DNA from: Azolla caroliniana
Lineage: Eukaryota > Polypodiophyta
Assembly (NCBI GenBank): GCA_043228905.1
Contig: JBHGNT010000003.1
Span: 7,812,001-7,876,000 of the forward strand
Reading direction: 5' to 3'
Length of the DNA stretch: 64,000 nucleotides
The notes beneath the pieces are model-generated. The model was not told where the DNA came from and did not search any database. It was given only the letters and a program-made list of their open reading frames with translations. Shown piece by piece: positions 49,533 to 62,239 of the stretch. Both the position numbers and the translations under genes were made by a program. Each line of letters begins with the position of its first letter. Within the stretch, counting starts at the first letter, position 1.

Positions 49533-52500
49533 TCATGGCAGACATTCATGAGGGTTGGCATAGAAATAATCCTCTTCTTTCGGTCGGTCCAACATGACCC
49601 TCCTCTTTGTCTGCATGCCCATTCGGTTTTCATGTGCCTCCTTTACAGCAGACGAAAACTCGTCCCATTGCATTGTCCCATTTTGATATTCATCAAATAA
49701 TTCAACTAGCTTCCGTCTATCCAACAATATTGTCTTCCGATAACCCAAATATCTATTCATTAATCAAAAAGCAAAGGAAAGACAAAAAATAAGACTCATG
49801 TTAGCATGAACTGCAACATTAAACAAAGCCCATTGCATGCTAAGAGCACAGTTTCTGGATCATACAAAAGAACTTTAGACATTCCCAACAATTCAATCTA
49901 AAAACAAAAATATTATTGCTTTTATAGATTCACAACATTTCCTTAATCAAATTCTTATATTATGAAATATATATAAATCGATATGTTGTGCTTTGCAACA
50001 TGAAGGTTGCAGGTACAAGATGAGTTCATTATAAAATTTCTTCATAATTTGTAGTTTGGGATTCATCCACACAAACAAACAAATACAGTATTATTGTGTT
50101 AGAATTTCGTTTTACCTTCTGTGACCTTCGACTAGTTTCGCCATGTTTCCATCATATGTTGGTATGAAAACATCACTTTCAATGGCCACCAGATAGTCAA
50201 GGGCAGCCATTTGGGAAGAATGGTTTTGAAAATGCCTTAATTCATCTGGACTCAGCAGCATTTCTTTCCTTACCTGCAAAAAATAAATGATGTGAAAGTC
50301 ATGTCAGTCATAGCTCAACATTAGGCCATAGAAAAAAAGCAAATAAATGAATGTTAAAATTTCATCACTACTAATACATAACACAAGTATAAACCTAGAA
50401 GATAGGAAACATTGTCAAAAAATAAAAGAAACTTTAATGATGCCTTAAAAACTGAAATTTTCTGACACTGAAAACAAATAATTAGTCAAAAGATTTAGCT
50501 CAACAAAACATGTTTGATGTTTTATTTTGAACTTACAACATTTGGGTAAGCTGAATATAAGTCTGCCATCCTTCTCTCACTCCCGTAGATCTCTCCAGCA
50601 GCTATGTATATCTGAGTGTCCTTACCATAACCAAATGCTTTCAGAACTAATAGAGTTTCCTCCGGAGTTAGTGGACAGAGTCCATCCAATCTCTTTTGTT
50701 TTGAATCAATGATCTTCTCTTTCCACCAAGGGTATGCATACCTGTAACAATATGTTAGCTCATATGAATATTACAGCACGTCAAAAACATCGCCGGTGCT
50801 GGTGTGCACATGAAAGAGATCTATCCCAATGGATCCATCCATACAAAATACTCGCAGTATTTCAATTGACTCATTCATGATTTATATACATAGATTTGTT
50901 CTTTATTTGTAACTTCTGAAATGAAAATTCCAAGTTCCTTCTATAAATCAACTAATGATGACGAGTTCTCCAGATTAAGACATAAAGAAAATATCATTTC
51001 ATATCTAGCATCTAATTATATAAATATAATTGCTTTATCAGGCTGATAGAAGTCGCACTCATGAAGTTGGTATGCTGTCAGTTCTCCAAATCGCATGCAT
51101 GCATACATATAAGTATGTACATCCATAGTTGCGTCATAGAATGATCACTGGTCTAATGCAAAGGCACAAATCATTCTTACCTCATTTTTGTAAGTTCTTC
51201 CTCCTCCTCTGGACTACATCCATGTGTACACCCTGAGAAAGCCAACATGTCCATCTCATATCTCAAGTGCAACACCAAGAAAGGTCCTTTTGACTTTAAC
51301 ATGTCGATCAACTTCTGGCCCAACTCTTGAATGCGGTTTGTAAATTTCAACACCCTGTAGTTCACACGACATCTTAGCTTCTGGAAGTCATCAGAAAGGC
51401 CGCCATTCGCCACACGAGTGTCAGTCTTACTGAATTGAATAATCTTATGCTTCCTGACCAGTGGGAGTATCTGTTCAAAGAGATCTTCTCCATCAGTGTT
51501 ACAAAATCACAAAAATGTGACATGTTGAAAGGTCCATATTCTATTTAGCACATACAAACGCAAGACATTAGTATTGGAAGTTTACTGCGGGGCACACCTG
51601 GTTAAGATAATAGGATTCATTGGACCAGCTCACTGGTGGCAAGGAGTAGACCATGCCTTTCCTCACTTTTCCTTGAAATTTTGCAGGAACCCTTTGAATA
51701 ATCCGTAGTTCATCTCTCAAAGAGGTAATAAAATGCTTGGTATCAAATATATCTCCAAAATCACTGCATATAGTATAGATATGGATGAAAACATGAGCCT
51801 ACAATTGGGAAAAGCTCAAAAACACATAGGCAGCATCATTAAATGCATATCTTCATCTTATGAATATGCACAATTAATACTATGGAGCCATAGCCTAACA
51901 TTATGTTGGAATATAGCCTGTATGTGCATATATACAAGGTGACCCTACCATTGAGAAAAGCTAAAAAAACACATAGGAAACCTCATTAAATGCTTACTTT
52001 CATGTTAAGCGTATGCTTGTCCAATTACATGTTATGGATCCACACTCAAACATGCCACAGTTTCACTCATGTTGGGCTATAGTATGTATATGCACCAAGG
52101 AAGGAAGAGACATGTACATGTGGGAAAAGCTCAGAAACAAATTGATAACCTCCTTAAATGCATGTTTTCATGTTAACCATATTTACAACTACATGTTATG
52201 AAATGATAAGCTACAATAATAAAAAATCTCACGTCAAAAACATTATTTTTCTTCTCTCACCTGGGATCATTCCAGAAAGATGTCTTATCAAGCTCTGGGA
52301 CAATGAGAGTCAAATTCAAAAGCCGTGCAACAGCAACCATATCACATATCTGAAAATAAAGTAGTAAGCAAATATTATCCATGAAGATCAATTGATATCC
52401 TTGATTTGTTAATAATAATGTTCGGGGAAGAAATAATACCGCTGCCCGCATTTGATTGAGGCCTCCATTGCAAGAAACCAGAAGATAACCATTGTTGATG

Positions 52501-53562
52501 TAGGACCCTGCATACATCAATACATTAGTGGCCATCTCCACGTTTCCTCATTATAAAGATTTCTAAACATCCATGACAATCTAATCCTTTCTATACATCC
52601 ATCTGTATTTCCCACTTTAAATCTGTAGAATGAAGTTCTAGTTTATCTGATCATGCTTGTCATATAGCCAATCAAATTTCTCACCTTACTACTTAGAGAG
52701 AGTATGTCTTTGCATTACCATTGCCCGCCTAAAATCCATCACCATCTAATAATTTCTATACATCCATCTATATTTCTCATCTCAGATATTTATAAATACA
52801 TAGGTCATATAATGAAGTTCTGATTGATCTGGCCATGCTTGTGAAACATGATAGGCAATCAAATTTTGCTCACCTTACTAGAGAAAGGATGTGTTTGGAT
52901 GACCATCAACCACTAAGATATATTCACACAACTTTATATGTGGTCGAATTTCTTGAATTGCCAGCAGATTGCGGAATATTTTCTTTTAACTACATGGCCA
53001 ATCTTTATCCCTAAGATAGATCCAAACACAACTTACTACATGATAGAAACACGTGAATGTCCAATATACTTAATCTCACATTTCCCCGACTTAGAAAAGG
53101 ATGTAGTTGCATTGCATTAAATCCCTAAGATAGATCTAAACACAACTAAGTGCAGAATGCACAGCATGATGGGCAATCAACTTTTGACCCCCCCCACCAT
53201 CGCAAAAGATTGGATTTGCATTGCATCAATGCCCCTAGGAAAGACAGATTACAAGACTTATTATGTGATAGACACCCTTGAATTGTCCAATCAAATGCCC
53301 AAAGTGATAGGCCATCAAACCATAGAGAAATTTTTTATTTGCATTGCATCAATGCCTTTTTAAAATAGATCCGAAAATAAGTTCTACATGCCTATAGGAT
53401 ATGAACCAATCTATAATCATCAAATAATAATAAAAGATAGTAAGAAAGAAAGAAATGAATGAATGAATAGATGATCTTACTTGGAACAAGAGAACTTGTT
53501 GACGACACAAAAGAAGAAGCAGTGGGCGTATGAGAAACAGTAGTAGTAGCAGTAGTAGTAGC

Positions 53563-53593
<31 letters not shown>

Positions 53594-53958
53594 ACAGGAA
53601 TGATGGATGAAGAGGAATCTTGGTGTTCGGATTCGAACTCGCGTCTCTCATTGAAACAAGAAGGCCACCCATGAAGAAGACTGTGATAAGGACCCCATAG
53701 CTGTCCACCCAAAGCTAAGACTTGTAGGAGGCATGTCCATACCAGAATACTTGTACTGAGCCTGATGATCCACACTTGCATTCTACTCCTAGGGAACAGA
53801 AGTACCTTAGCCACTTTCAACCTCTTGGAGAGAGAGTTAACCTTGGCAGAAGAAACATGTGCAGAAGATGGGAGAGACAGAGAAGGAGGAGGAGGAGATG
53901 GAGATGGAGATGGAGGGGATGACTCTGCCTTAGAGAAGCTAAAGAAAAGCTTCCCCAT
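49533..53958 (-). CDS. O-fucosyltransferase family protein (GT106-like), 8 exons, 557 aa
   Basis: Exons: 53958-53481, 52507-52440, 52349-52261, 51763-51598, 51470-51181, 50741-50537, 50273-50116 and 49752-49533 (stop TGA). All seven introns are GT-AG (90-973 bp) and in frame. Type II membrane layout: Pro/Ser-rich cytosolic N-terminus, one membrane span about residues 62-84, a Ser/Thr stem with a Thr run (about 123-140), then the catalytic domain. Family motifs: [66 protein letters not shown] (from about 335), [72 protein letters not shown] and the end [17 protein letters not shown]. Plant members act in the Golgi on cell-wall or glycoprotein sugars; the exact donor and acceptor cannot be told. 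Length is normal and no lesion was seen. The upstream sequence is full of CT/GA repeats. Confidence 0.93.
53539..53593. repeat. Trinucleotide microsatellite inside exon 1 (poly-Thr)
   Basis: (AGT)n on the plus strand, ACT codons on the minus strand, with one-base changes giving Ala. It encodes the Thr-rich stem of the O-fucosyltransferase-like protein and could vary in length among individuals. Confidence 0.85.
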
Positions 53959-53979
53959 GGTGTGCAGAATATATTTCTT

Positions 53980-54327
53980 CCTTTTCTTTTCTTTTCTTCT
54001 CTTTTCTTTTCTTTTCTTTTCTGTTCTGTTCTGTTCTGTCTCCTCTTTCTTTCTGGAATCTGGTTTGGTCTTGTGGTGAGGTTTCCTTGTGTTGCAAGGT
54101 TTTTGCTTTGGCTTGGTCCAACCTTTTCTGAAGATATAACCCTGTTGTCAAGCAACCATTCTCCCCTGTGCATATGAATGAATGCTGTATACATACATCA
54201 TGTAAGGAACAATGGCGTCTCTCTTTCAGTGTGGCAATCAGACCCGAAATGACAAAGACAGATCAGGAGAAAGGAAGAGAGACCAGAAACAGGGGAGGTA
54301 AATAGATAGATAGATAGATTGTGTGTC

Positions 54328-54360
<33 letters not shown>

Positions 54361-54745
54361 ATAATAGTGTCTGTGAAGAGAGAGAATTATGGAGATCTTG
54401 CTTCTTTCTCTTCTCTTCTCTACCTCTGCACCATTACTAGTTTTAAAAAAGAAGAAGAAAGAGCCTCTCTTTCTCTTCTCTGTTCTTCTTTCCTTTTTAT
54501 CTTTCCTGCTCTTTCTTTCTGGGATATGTTGTTTGAGGTCTTATGGATATGGATTTGCTTACTTAATTCTGTGAGTAAGATACATACAGAGTATATATAG
54601 TATATAGTATATAGTATATATATACACATAAACAAACATACATTTGGGTGGTGATGATGATGGTGATTACAGGTCTAATGGCAAAAGCTCTGTGTATGTA
54701 TGTATGGATATCTGTATGTATATCTGTATGTATGTATGTCTGTAT

Positions 54746-54782
<37 letters not shown>

Positions 54783-55158
54783 TGTAGACTGCTGTCTGTC
54801 TGTGGCCCCCTGTTCTTCTTCTTCTTCTTCTTCTTCTTCTTCTTCTTCTTCTTCTTCTACTTTCTTCCTTCTCTCTCTTCTCTTTCTGTCTCTTTTTCTC
54901 TCTTCTCTGTTCTGGCCCACCACTGCTGGCACTGGTTCTTGTTCTTTCTTCCTTTTCCTTTCCTTTCCTTTCCTTTCCTTCCTCTTCTTCTCTGCGATCT
55001 TTCCTGCAGAGAGAGAAAGAGGCAGACAGACAGAGAGAGAGAATGGAGGAGTGAATGAAGAAGAAGAAGAAGACGGAAATGCTTCTTGCTAGACAGATGG
55101 ATAGGAAGAGGAAAAGATAGAGAGAGAGAGAGAGAGGCACACACAGAAGCAGAGAGGT

Positions 55159-55192
<34 letters not shown>

Positions 55193-55395
55193 GCAGAGAA
55201 AGAAAGGGAAGACAGAGAGAGACACACACACACAGAAGCAGAGGGGGTAGAGAGAGAGACACACACACACACAGAAGCAGAGAGGTAGAGAGAGACACAC
55301 ACACAGAAGCAGAGAGGTAGAGAGAGACACACACACACAGAAGCAGAGAGGTAGAGAGAGAGAGAGAGAGAAAGAAGAAGAAGAAGAAGAAGAAG

Positions 55396-55431
<36 letters not shown>

Positions 55432-55705
55432 GAAGAAAACAAAAGAGTTTTTGATGTGCGTGTGGTATTTATTGCTTTTGTTTTTTGTTTTTTTCTGTTT
55501 TTCTTTTTTTTCCTTTTTTCCTTTTTTCTTTCTCGATTTAAATTTGCTGAAGCAAACTTTTCTGGTGTTTTTCTTCCTCCTTCCTTCTTCCTTCTTCTTG
55601 TGGAGGGGATCCAACAAAATGTCTCTCTCTCTCTCCTCCTCCACCCAACGTTCAAATTAAGAAAGAGAGAGAGAGAGAAAGGAAGAACCAAAAACCTTGT
55701 TGATG

Positions 55706-55747
<42 letters not shown>

Positions 55748-55760
55748 GAGGAGAGGAAAT
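53980..55760. repeat. Microsatellite-saturated region upstream of the O-fucosyltransferase-like gene
   Basis: Successive tracts: TTTTC repeats (about 53,980-54,025), (GA)n (54,343-54,360), (TG)n (54,749-54,781), (CTT)n (54,816-54,857), CCTTT repeats (54,954-54,980), GA/CA minisatellite (55,127-55,370), (GAA)n and (GA)n (55,374-55,428), (GA)n (55,707-55,745). In gene sense the strand is often CT-rich, as in many plant 5' leaders. All open frames here are simple-sequence translations. Confidence 0.8.
55127..55370. repeat. Minisatellite of GA-CA-AGAAGCAGAGAGGTA units
   Basis: Five units sharing (CA)n-GAAGCAGAG-AG/GG-GGTAGAGAGAG with variable GA and CA lengths, period about 35-45 bp except for a longer GA-rich gap after the first unit. 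Confidence 0.75.
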
Positions 55761-55815
55761 GGCCATGAATCAATACAATATATGCCCCCGCCCACCCCCA
55801 CCCCCCCCCCCCAAG

Positions 55816-55867
55816 TGTATGAAACGGAGACGACATAAAGACATGGCACAACGAGGTATCATGCGTG

Positions 55868-55914
<47 letters not shown>

Positions 55915-56070
55915 GTGTGCGTGTGTGTGTGTTCTCAATACAAGCAACGGTGCCAACCAACTAGAAAGAGAATGTATGAAACGAAGACTGACTGACAAAG
56001 CACAACGAGGTATCATGTGTGTGTTCTCCTCCGTCCATGCAACAAAGCCATCTAGAAAGAGAGTCGCGGG
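55816..56070. repeat. Imperfect direct repeat, period about 157 bp, with (TG)n core
   Basis: GTATGAAACGGAGACGACAT and CACAACGAGGTATCATG (55,816-55,866) recur at 55,973-56,022 with changes, each followed by a (TG)-rich run and a CTAGAAAGAGAGT-like end. Two copies plus part. Confidence 0.55.
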
Positions 56071-58500
56071 AAGCCTTTTTGTGCTTCTTTGTGTGTATGT
56101 ATGTATGTTCCTTTGTGTGTGTAGTGTGTTAGTTAGTGCTTTAGTGTGTAGTCTGTGCTTTGTGTCTTGTGTGCTTCATGTGTGCATGTGCGTGTCTGTA
56201 TGTGTGTGTTTGTTCTGGCTTGGAGAAAAAGAGAACGGCATCCCCTCATGTCGTAAAGTTCTGTCCAGCACAAAAGAGAGACGGGTGGGCTCACCATTCC
56301 GACTCACCCGATGATCACCCACATCCTTGCTCATGATTGTCTGTTTGTAACACAAATATGTGATAAGAGATGCCTTTTTTCAGTGGGGATGAGGTGATGA
56401 ACATAAAAACATGGTTCGACAACTACGATAAACTACCCCACTATGAACAAAAAATTTGCTCCAATGTCCTATGGTGTAAGTTGGTTTCTTCGTAAATTCT
56501 TGCAATAAGTGGGATTTGCAATGGTGGACGGGGGGGGCACCCAATAGGGTAAAAGTCCTCCCAACCCTATACAAGTTATGCAATGTCATCTAGCGGCAAA
56601 TTATCGCGATAGGCAATATTTGTTAAAGTATGATCAATATACTTGAGAGAGAGATAGATAGAGAGATTTAAGTTTCCTTAATGAGAGATAATCGATTATT
56701 TTTACAACGAGGAAAAATTCTACTAAAATCTTATTATGCATTCATTGCATGCATGCGTCTTTGGGCTAGGTAGGTTCCCCCCCCCCCCCCCCCCCCCTAA
56801 TGTGAGTCAGGAGGGTTAGATAGGGACATGAGTGAATGATACATCTCTCTCGATAGATCTTTAATATATATTTAAGTAATGCAATTAGGTTGGCTAGAAG
56901 AGTACCTAACACACACATATATATATGTGTATACATGGGTAAGAAAGATACACATCTAAACATACACATATATAATATGAAGAGAAAGTGAGTGACATAT
57001 CATTGAAGTATATTCATATATACCATGCAATATATATACATACAAAGGATTAGGTTTGTTAGATGGGATACACAACATACACTCTTCTTTTGCCTTTGAA
57101 GTCTTCCTTGAGAATTGAGAGACTAAATACATTGTCATTCCTAAATCCTAAGAGACGTGGGTTATCCCCCTCCTTGCCCCAAGCTTGTAACTATGAGAGA
57201 GAGAGAGAGAGAGAAAGAGCCTCTATGTTTAAAAGTATCCATAGTGCATAAGTAGCACCACTAACTACATATGAGATAATAATATATAGAAAAAATGCAC
57301 AGTATAAAAGGGTAATATCAACTTTATCCCTTGCAAAGTTTGTTGAATCTATCTCACTCGCTCATTTCCACAATTTCTCCCCTATCTATTTACTTATACC
57401 GTGATTTACAATTCCCCTTTTGCAAATTTATACTCCGCTTTAATTCCATACATCTCCCCACTTTTTTCCTATGAGAACAACTCATTTCGGGTTTCACTAC
57501 ACATAATCAATTCTCTAGAGAGAAGATAACACATCTTTCTCTTCATGTGAGAAATGAAATGAATTGTAGCATTCATCTTATATGGGCCAACCCTAAAACT
57601 AATGACTTTTTCATTCATATGCTTACTCTTTTTGCTTATGTCAAATTTTTGTTGGAACAATCCTCCATGTTTGCATAAATGGCTTAAATTAAAGCAACAA
57701 GTGTGCTTTTTGAAGCTTGCCTTAGTGTTTGGCATACTTCTTTAAAAAATCAAAACTGAGCAGGTTATGCTAATGTCCCACTGCAAACTTTTTTATTGGA
57801 TGTATATTTAATATCTATGTTTGTCACTTTAATTTTTCGTTCTGCAACCTTATCATGTGTGGTATGTTTTCACATTTTTTCAGTTTTACATTGATATGGG
57901 GCCCCTTCTTTGAGTGTTTCCTGTCTTAACACGGATATACATAGCTATTGATCATTTTCTTGTAATGATTGTTTAGCAAGTTCTCGTCTCAATTTGACAT
58001 TTCTCAGTGTTCACATACATACATATGCAATAATAATAAAAACGTGTGGAGCAACGAATTCAACTATGTATTTGTATATAGTTATATGTAGATTTCTCTT
58101 TTTGTTTGTTTGTGTGGCATGAGATATCAATTATGAAAAGTGTGAGAAAGGGGGAGTCTTGAGAGAGATAGATTTCATTATCATCTTAGGAGGTCAAATA
58201 TAACCTACGAGATTGAAAATTTAACGTTTTCACGTAATACACGTGAAAGTGAGCAACAAATCTCAGCATTCAAGAACTTTCAGAGGGAATATTGCAATTG
58301 AGAGTGCACATTGTGACTGTGAAAGAAATTTGTGCAAGGATTGGGTTGGGTTGAAGATAGTGAAAAGCATAGGTGAATTTGATCAAAGGCAATCCATGGT
58401 ATCAAAGTACGATAATTAGACTCTCACACTTATTTTGGGCCAAAAGTGCATAGATGATTGGTCTCATTACTCGTGCCCCAATCAATGTCTCGTCTCACAT

Positions 58501-58580
<80 letters not shown>

Positions 58581-61500
58581 TAAGAATAAGAATAAGAAGG
58601 GTATTACAGTTATTTGATTAACATCCACGGTGAATCGAAGAACATAGATGGAGAAAAAGAAGAAATAAGTAGATGGACAAATAAAAGAGACAGACACGAC
58701 ACTCCTATCAATTATATTCCACAGTTTGTAATCAATACATTACAATTGTAATTAATGTGAGAGAGAGACTCACCACACATTATAATACAACTTGGGATCA
58801 AAATATCCCCACATACTAAAGTAAAAGCCAACCAACGTCTTGAGGGAACAATACATATGTCTTATGCTTAGTATGTAGTGTCGAAAATAGAATCATAAAA
58901 AATAATGGTATCATCACGTACAATTTGATTCTACCGTTCTAGCTTTAGGGAAACATCCATGTACTTTGGGTTTTGGCACTATTAATCAAGTAAAATCGTC
59001 CTCTATTTTCTCAAGTGCAAATTTCTTATATATGATTTACTCTTTCATTTGACAATGTCTTAGTTGCTTGACATACAAGTTTGCAAAATACAAAATAAAT
59101 GTATGCCTATTGAAAATCTATAGATGCACAAACAATGTAAAACTATCGTTAGTGTACCCACAATTCAAAGGGTTTTAAGCTCGTCCAACAAGGAGAACGT
59201 TCCATGTTCTAAAGGCATTATTGCTCATTGTCATATCAAATGTCTTCTATTGTGAATGTCCTTTTTGTTTGTTTATGTGTAATTTATGGATGGTTTTTAG
59301 ATGCATGTCGCATAACTAATTGGCATGCCAAGGATGCTAGGGGGTTTCTATTTCTCGAATCTCTACTAGCCAAATTTTATTTTAACTTGTGATTCTGATT
59401 ATTGTAGATTATTAATGTCAATGTCGTAAGTTTGTTTCCATATAAACATGATGTATATCATACACATGCATAAACGTTGTTGTACAATATACAATAGTGT
59501 TGGATCATTTTTCTAGTATGTACATATGTCTAGGATCCCAATGCATTTTTACAAAAAAAATAACAATAAGAGAGTGCCATATAATAGTGTATGCTACCAT
59601 GCAAAGAAAGCATTCGTTTGTGGATAGTCTTAAAAGATTGGAGGAAAGATATGTACCACCAACAATCCATTCGAATCCATCTACAATGACAAGAGATTGG
59701 CCAACTACAATAACCATTAGATGACAATGACATCCCAAAGAAAACAACAAGCAATGCTTTACAAGGACCGATAGTAGTAGTGATACCAATTTGAAACGTT
59801 CAATAGAGAAGTAAAGTTGGGAAAGAGTTCGAGCGTGTCTTGAATTTATAAAAGCAACCAAATTTACCTCTATCTGACTTGTTGTATTAGGACTAACTTA
59901 AAGGCTCTTTTTACATTATTTGAGGGGTCAATCTAGTAGGCGACCAACCTATGGAGTACATCATAACATTAAAGCCTAGTGTAGTACATCGTCGTAGCAT
60001 CAACATCTTAAAATGAGAGATATTGTGGTGAGATCCTACTTATTCTATGAAAACCTTCATTTGTAGCTCATCTATTTATCCCATGGCCCATGAGGATGTC
60101 ATTACTCTCTTATATCTATATTCCTCCCTTTGTTCCCACTGTTGTCATTTGGAAAAATCGTATTTTGTTTCCCATGGATGACAATGTTCTTTGTGTGTGC
60201 CTCTCTCTCTCTCTCTCTCTCTAAAAGTTATGTGTGCACATTCTAATTTGTTTTCCACTCTCATACACCAGACACCCCAGTTACTTCATCACATACATCA
60301 AATTTTTATTTCGCATGGATGAACTTTTGTGTTTGTGTGAATCTTTCTCTAAAATTTAAGCAGATACATTCTTATTTATTTACACTAGTCACATGCATTC
60401 CCTCTACTCCTAATGACATAACCTCATCTACCGTATTTGGTTTCCCATGGATGCTAGTAAATACACCCACACCCACACCCACTCCATGCTTTTTGATGAT
60501 GGTCTCCTAGGAAAGCATACACATGGCAAATTGCATTGTCAATAAACTATTGAACATATAAGATGGATGATGGAAGCTCTAGAAAACAATAGGGCAATAT
60601 GTTGGTGTTGGGATTGTTATGTTGCCCATGTCTATCCAAATCCATAGTGTTGGCGTTGAGGGCTTAGTCGAGACCTTAAAATCAAGATCTCATAATATTT
60701 ATTACTTATTAGAACCTTCACTTGCTCCAATAAACAATATTTCTAAATCAACTCTCACTTCAACTTTTGCAAATACGATTCAACTCCATATTTACCGCCA
60801 AACATGAAACCCTTGTGCAAATATCAATTAGGATACAATCCCCAAAAACTAAAAAGAGAAAACAACTTCCATATCTGATTTTAGGTCAATTTTGTGTAAA
60901 TTGTGCAAATGCCTTTTCTCTTGGTGTCACGTAACAAAGTAACAAAAGATGCCAAGTTGAAGAAATCTAATTCTAAATATTATGTGCAATTAGGTACTTT
61001 AACGAATGTTGAGGATCTCTAAAATAAACCATGCAATTGTTTTTTTTGCCTATTGCCTGTCCACACCTATTTAGAATTGATCCTAAAGGTTGAAATCCCA
61101 ACCACCATACAAAGTATGTTGTAAGATCTTCCAACATCCAATATCATACTTATGTGCCAATCTTGTTGAAACTTAGAAGATAATCTTTGAAGCAACTTCA
61201 CATAACAATTTAAAAATATATTAGTACACTAGCCAAAAGTGAGTTTTACCTTGTTGCTGTGAAGCTATCACACTATTCCCGTTCATGTGCTTATGAAATT
61301 TGTGGAAACATGATGGTCTTGAACCATGAGAGAATTACTTGCAATGTTTGTTCCTTAGAGTTGCAACATATAGTGATGTGTATGAGTATACACGTGTATT
61401 TTTGTGTATACAAGTGTGTATAATCATGTATGACATGCATGCTTCTATGTGTAGACATAAATATAAATGTATATGTATGTGTATTGTGTGTAGTAGTTGT

Positions 61501-61749
61501 GTATAATGGTGATTGATTATGTATGTGAGCATGTGCACAATCTTAGATATGGGTTTTTAAGTAGTGTGTTTACATGTGAAAATGAATGTATGCAACATGT
61601 ATAAGGTAAATGACTGTATGTGTGTGTAAGCTTACGTATTTTTGCGTGAAAGGTTACATGAATATACGTGCGAGAGCAAATGTATGAATTTTCTTGAATG
61701 TGCATGTGTTTGATGTGTGAATGCTAGTGTGTTTGTGTTTTAGTACACT
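56071..61749. other. AT-rich region with microsatellites, no gene recognised
   Basis: No supported coding exon on either strand. It contains a run of about 24 C near 56,776-56,799, a long (GA)n run at 58,503-58,577 and (CT)n near 60,203-60,222. Short frames do not resemble known families. Confidence 0.5.
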
Positions 61750-61754
61750 CTTGG

Positions 61755-62234
61755 TGTTGGGAAAACAGGTCCCTCCGGATGGGAAGAATACGAGCCGAAT
61801 CAAATAGAGAGTCGACATGAAATTCGGCTGAGGCCGAAAAATGGAAATCGATTATATAACCGATTCAAGAGACTATATTTGTAAATAGTCTAAATGTGCC
61901 CCATGTGGGCTATATCTCTAAATAGCCAGAAAGTTGTATTAGTATAAATACAACTAGGGCAAACTATGTAGAAATGGTCATTGTATAAAAGTTGTAGTTG
62001 GTTGTTGCCACTATAACTAGACAGGAGAGAGAGAGAGTGTGTGTGTGTAACACTGTAGCTGTCAGTTGACGAAGAAGAGTTCAAGGTTGTTGCCTTGAAT
62101 CCTCTTGTTGTACTCCTCCCCTTATAGTGATTCAGTTTGGAGTTTGTGGACTCCACGTGGTTTTTCCACGTTAAAAATACTCGTGTCTCTTTGAGTTTCC
62201 GTTTTTGTTGTCAGTCTGTGTACTGTTTTTCGAT
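61755..62234 (+). mobile_element. Solo LTR L, diverged relative of the A/J LTR
   Basis: About 480 bp starting TGTTGGGAAAACAGGTCCC, flanked by CTTGG (61750-61754 and 62235-62239). It shares blocks with A/J LTRs in the same order: GGTCCCTCCGGATGGG, the CTAAATAGCC region, TAGGGCAAAC, AAGGTTGTTGCCTTG, GTGGTTTTTCCACGTTAAA. The 3' end has lost the usual final CA. No internal region follows. Confidence 0.75.
61932..61955 (+). promoter_or_regulatory. TATA box inside an inverted repeat (solo LTR L)
   Basis: Arms AGTTGTATT and AATACAACT around AGTATA. TATAAAT spans the loop and right arm, exactly as in A and J. Two adjacent arm positions differ from A/J on both arms so that pairing is kept. Confidence 0.8.
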
Positions 62235-62239
62235 CTTGG

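Noticed and set aside
54648-55766. Long Ser/Leu/Cys-Val-rich or Arg/Glu-rich frames upstream of the O-fucosyltransferase-like gene
   Set aside because: They are translations of (GA)n, (TG)n, (CTT)n and minisatellite DNA in several frames at once.
56770-56800. Run of about 24 C, possible G-quadruplex or i-motif on a strand
   Set aside because: A pure homopolymer of this length is also a common sequencing artefact, and nothing nearby gives it a function.
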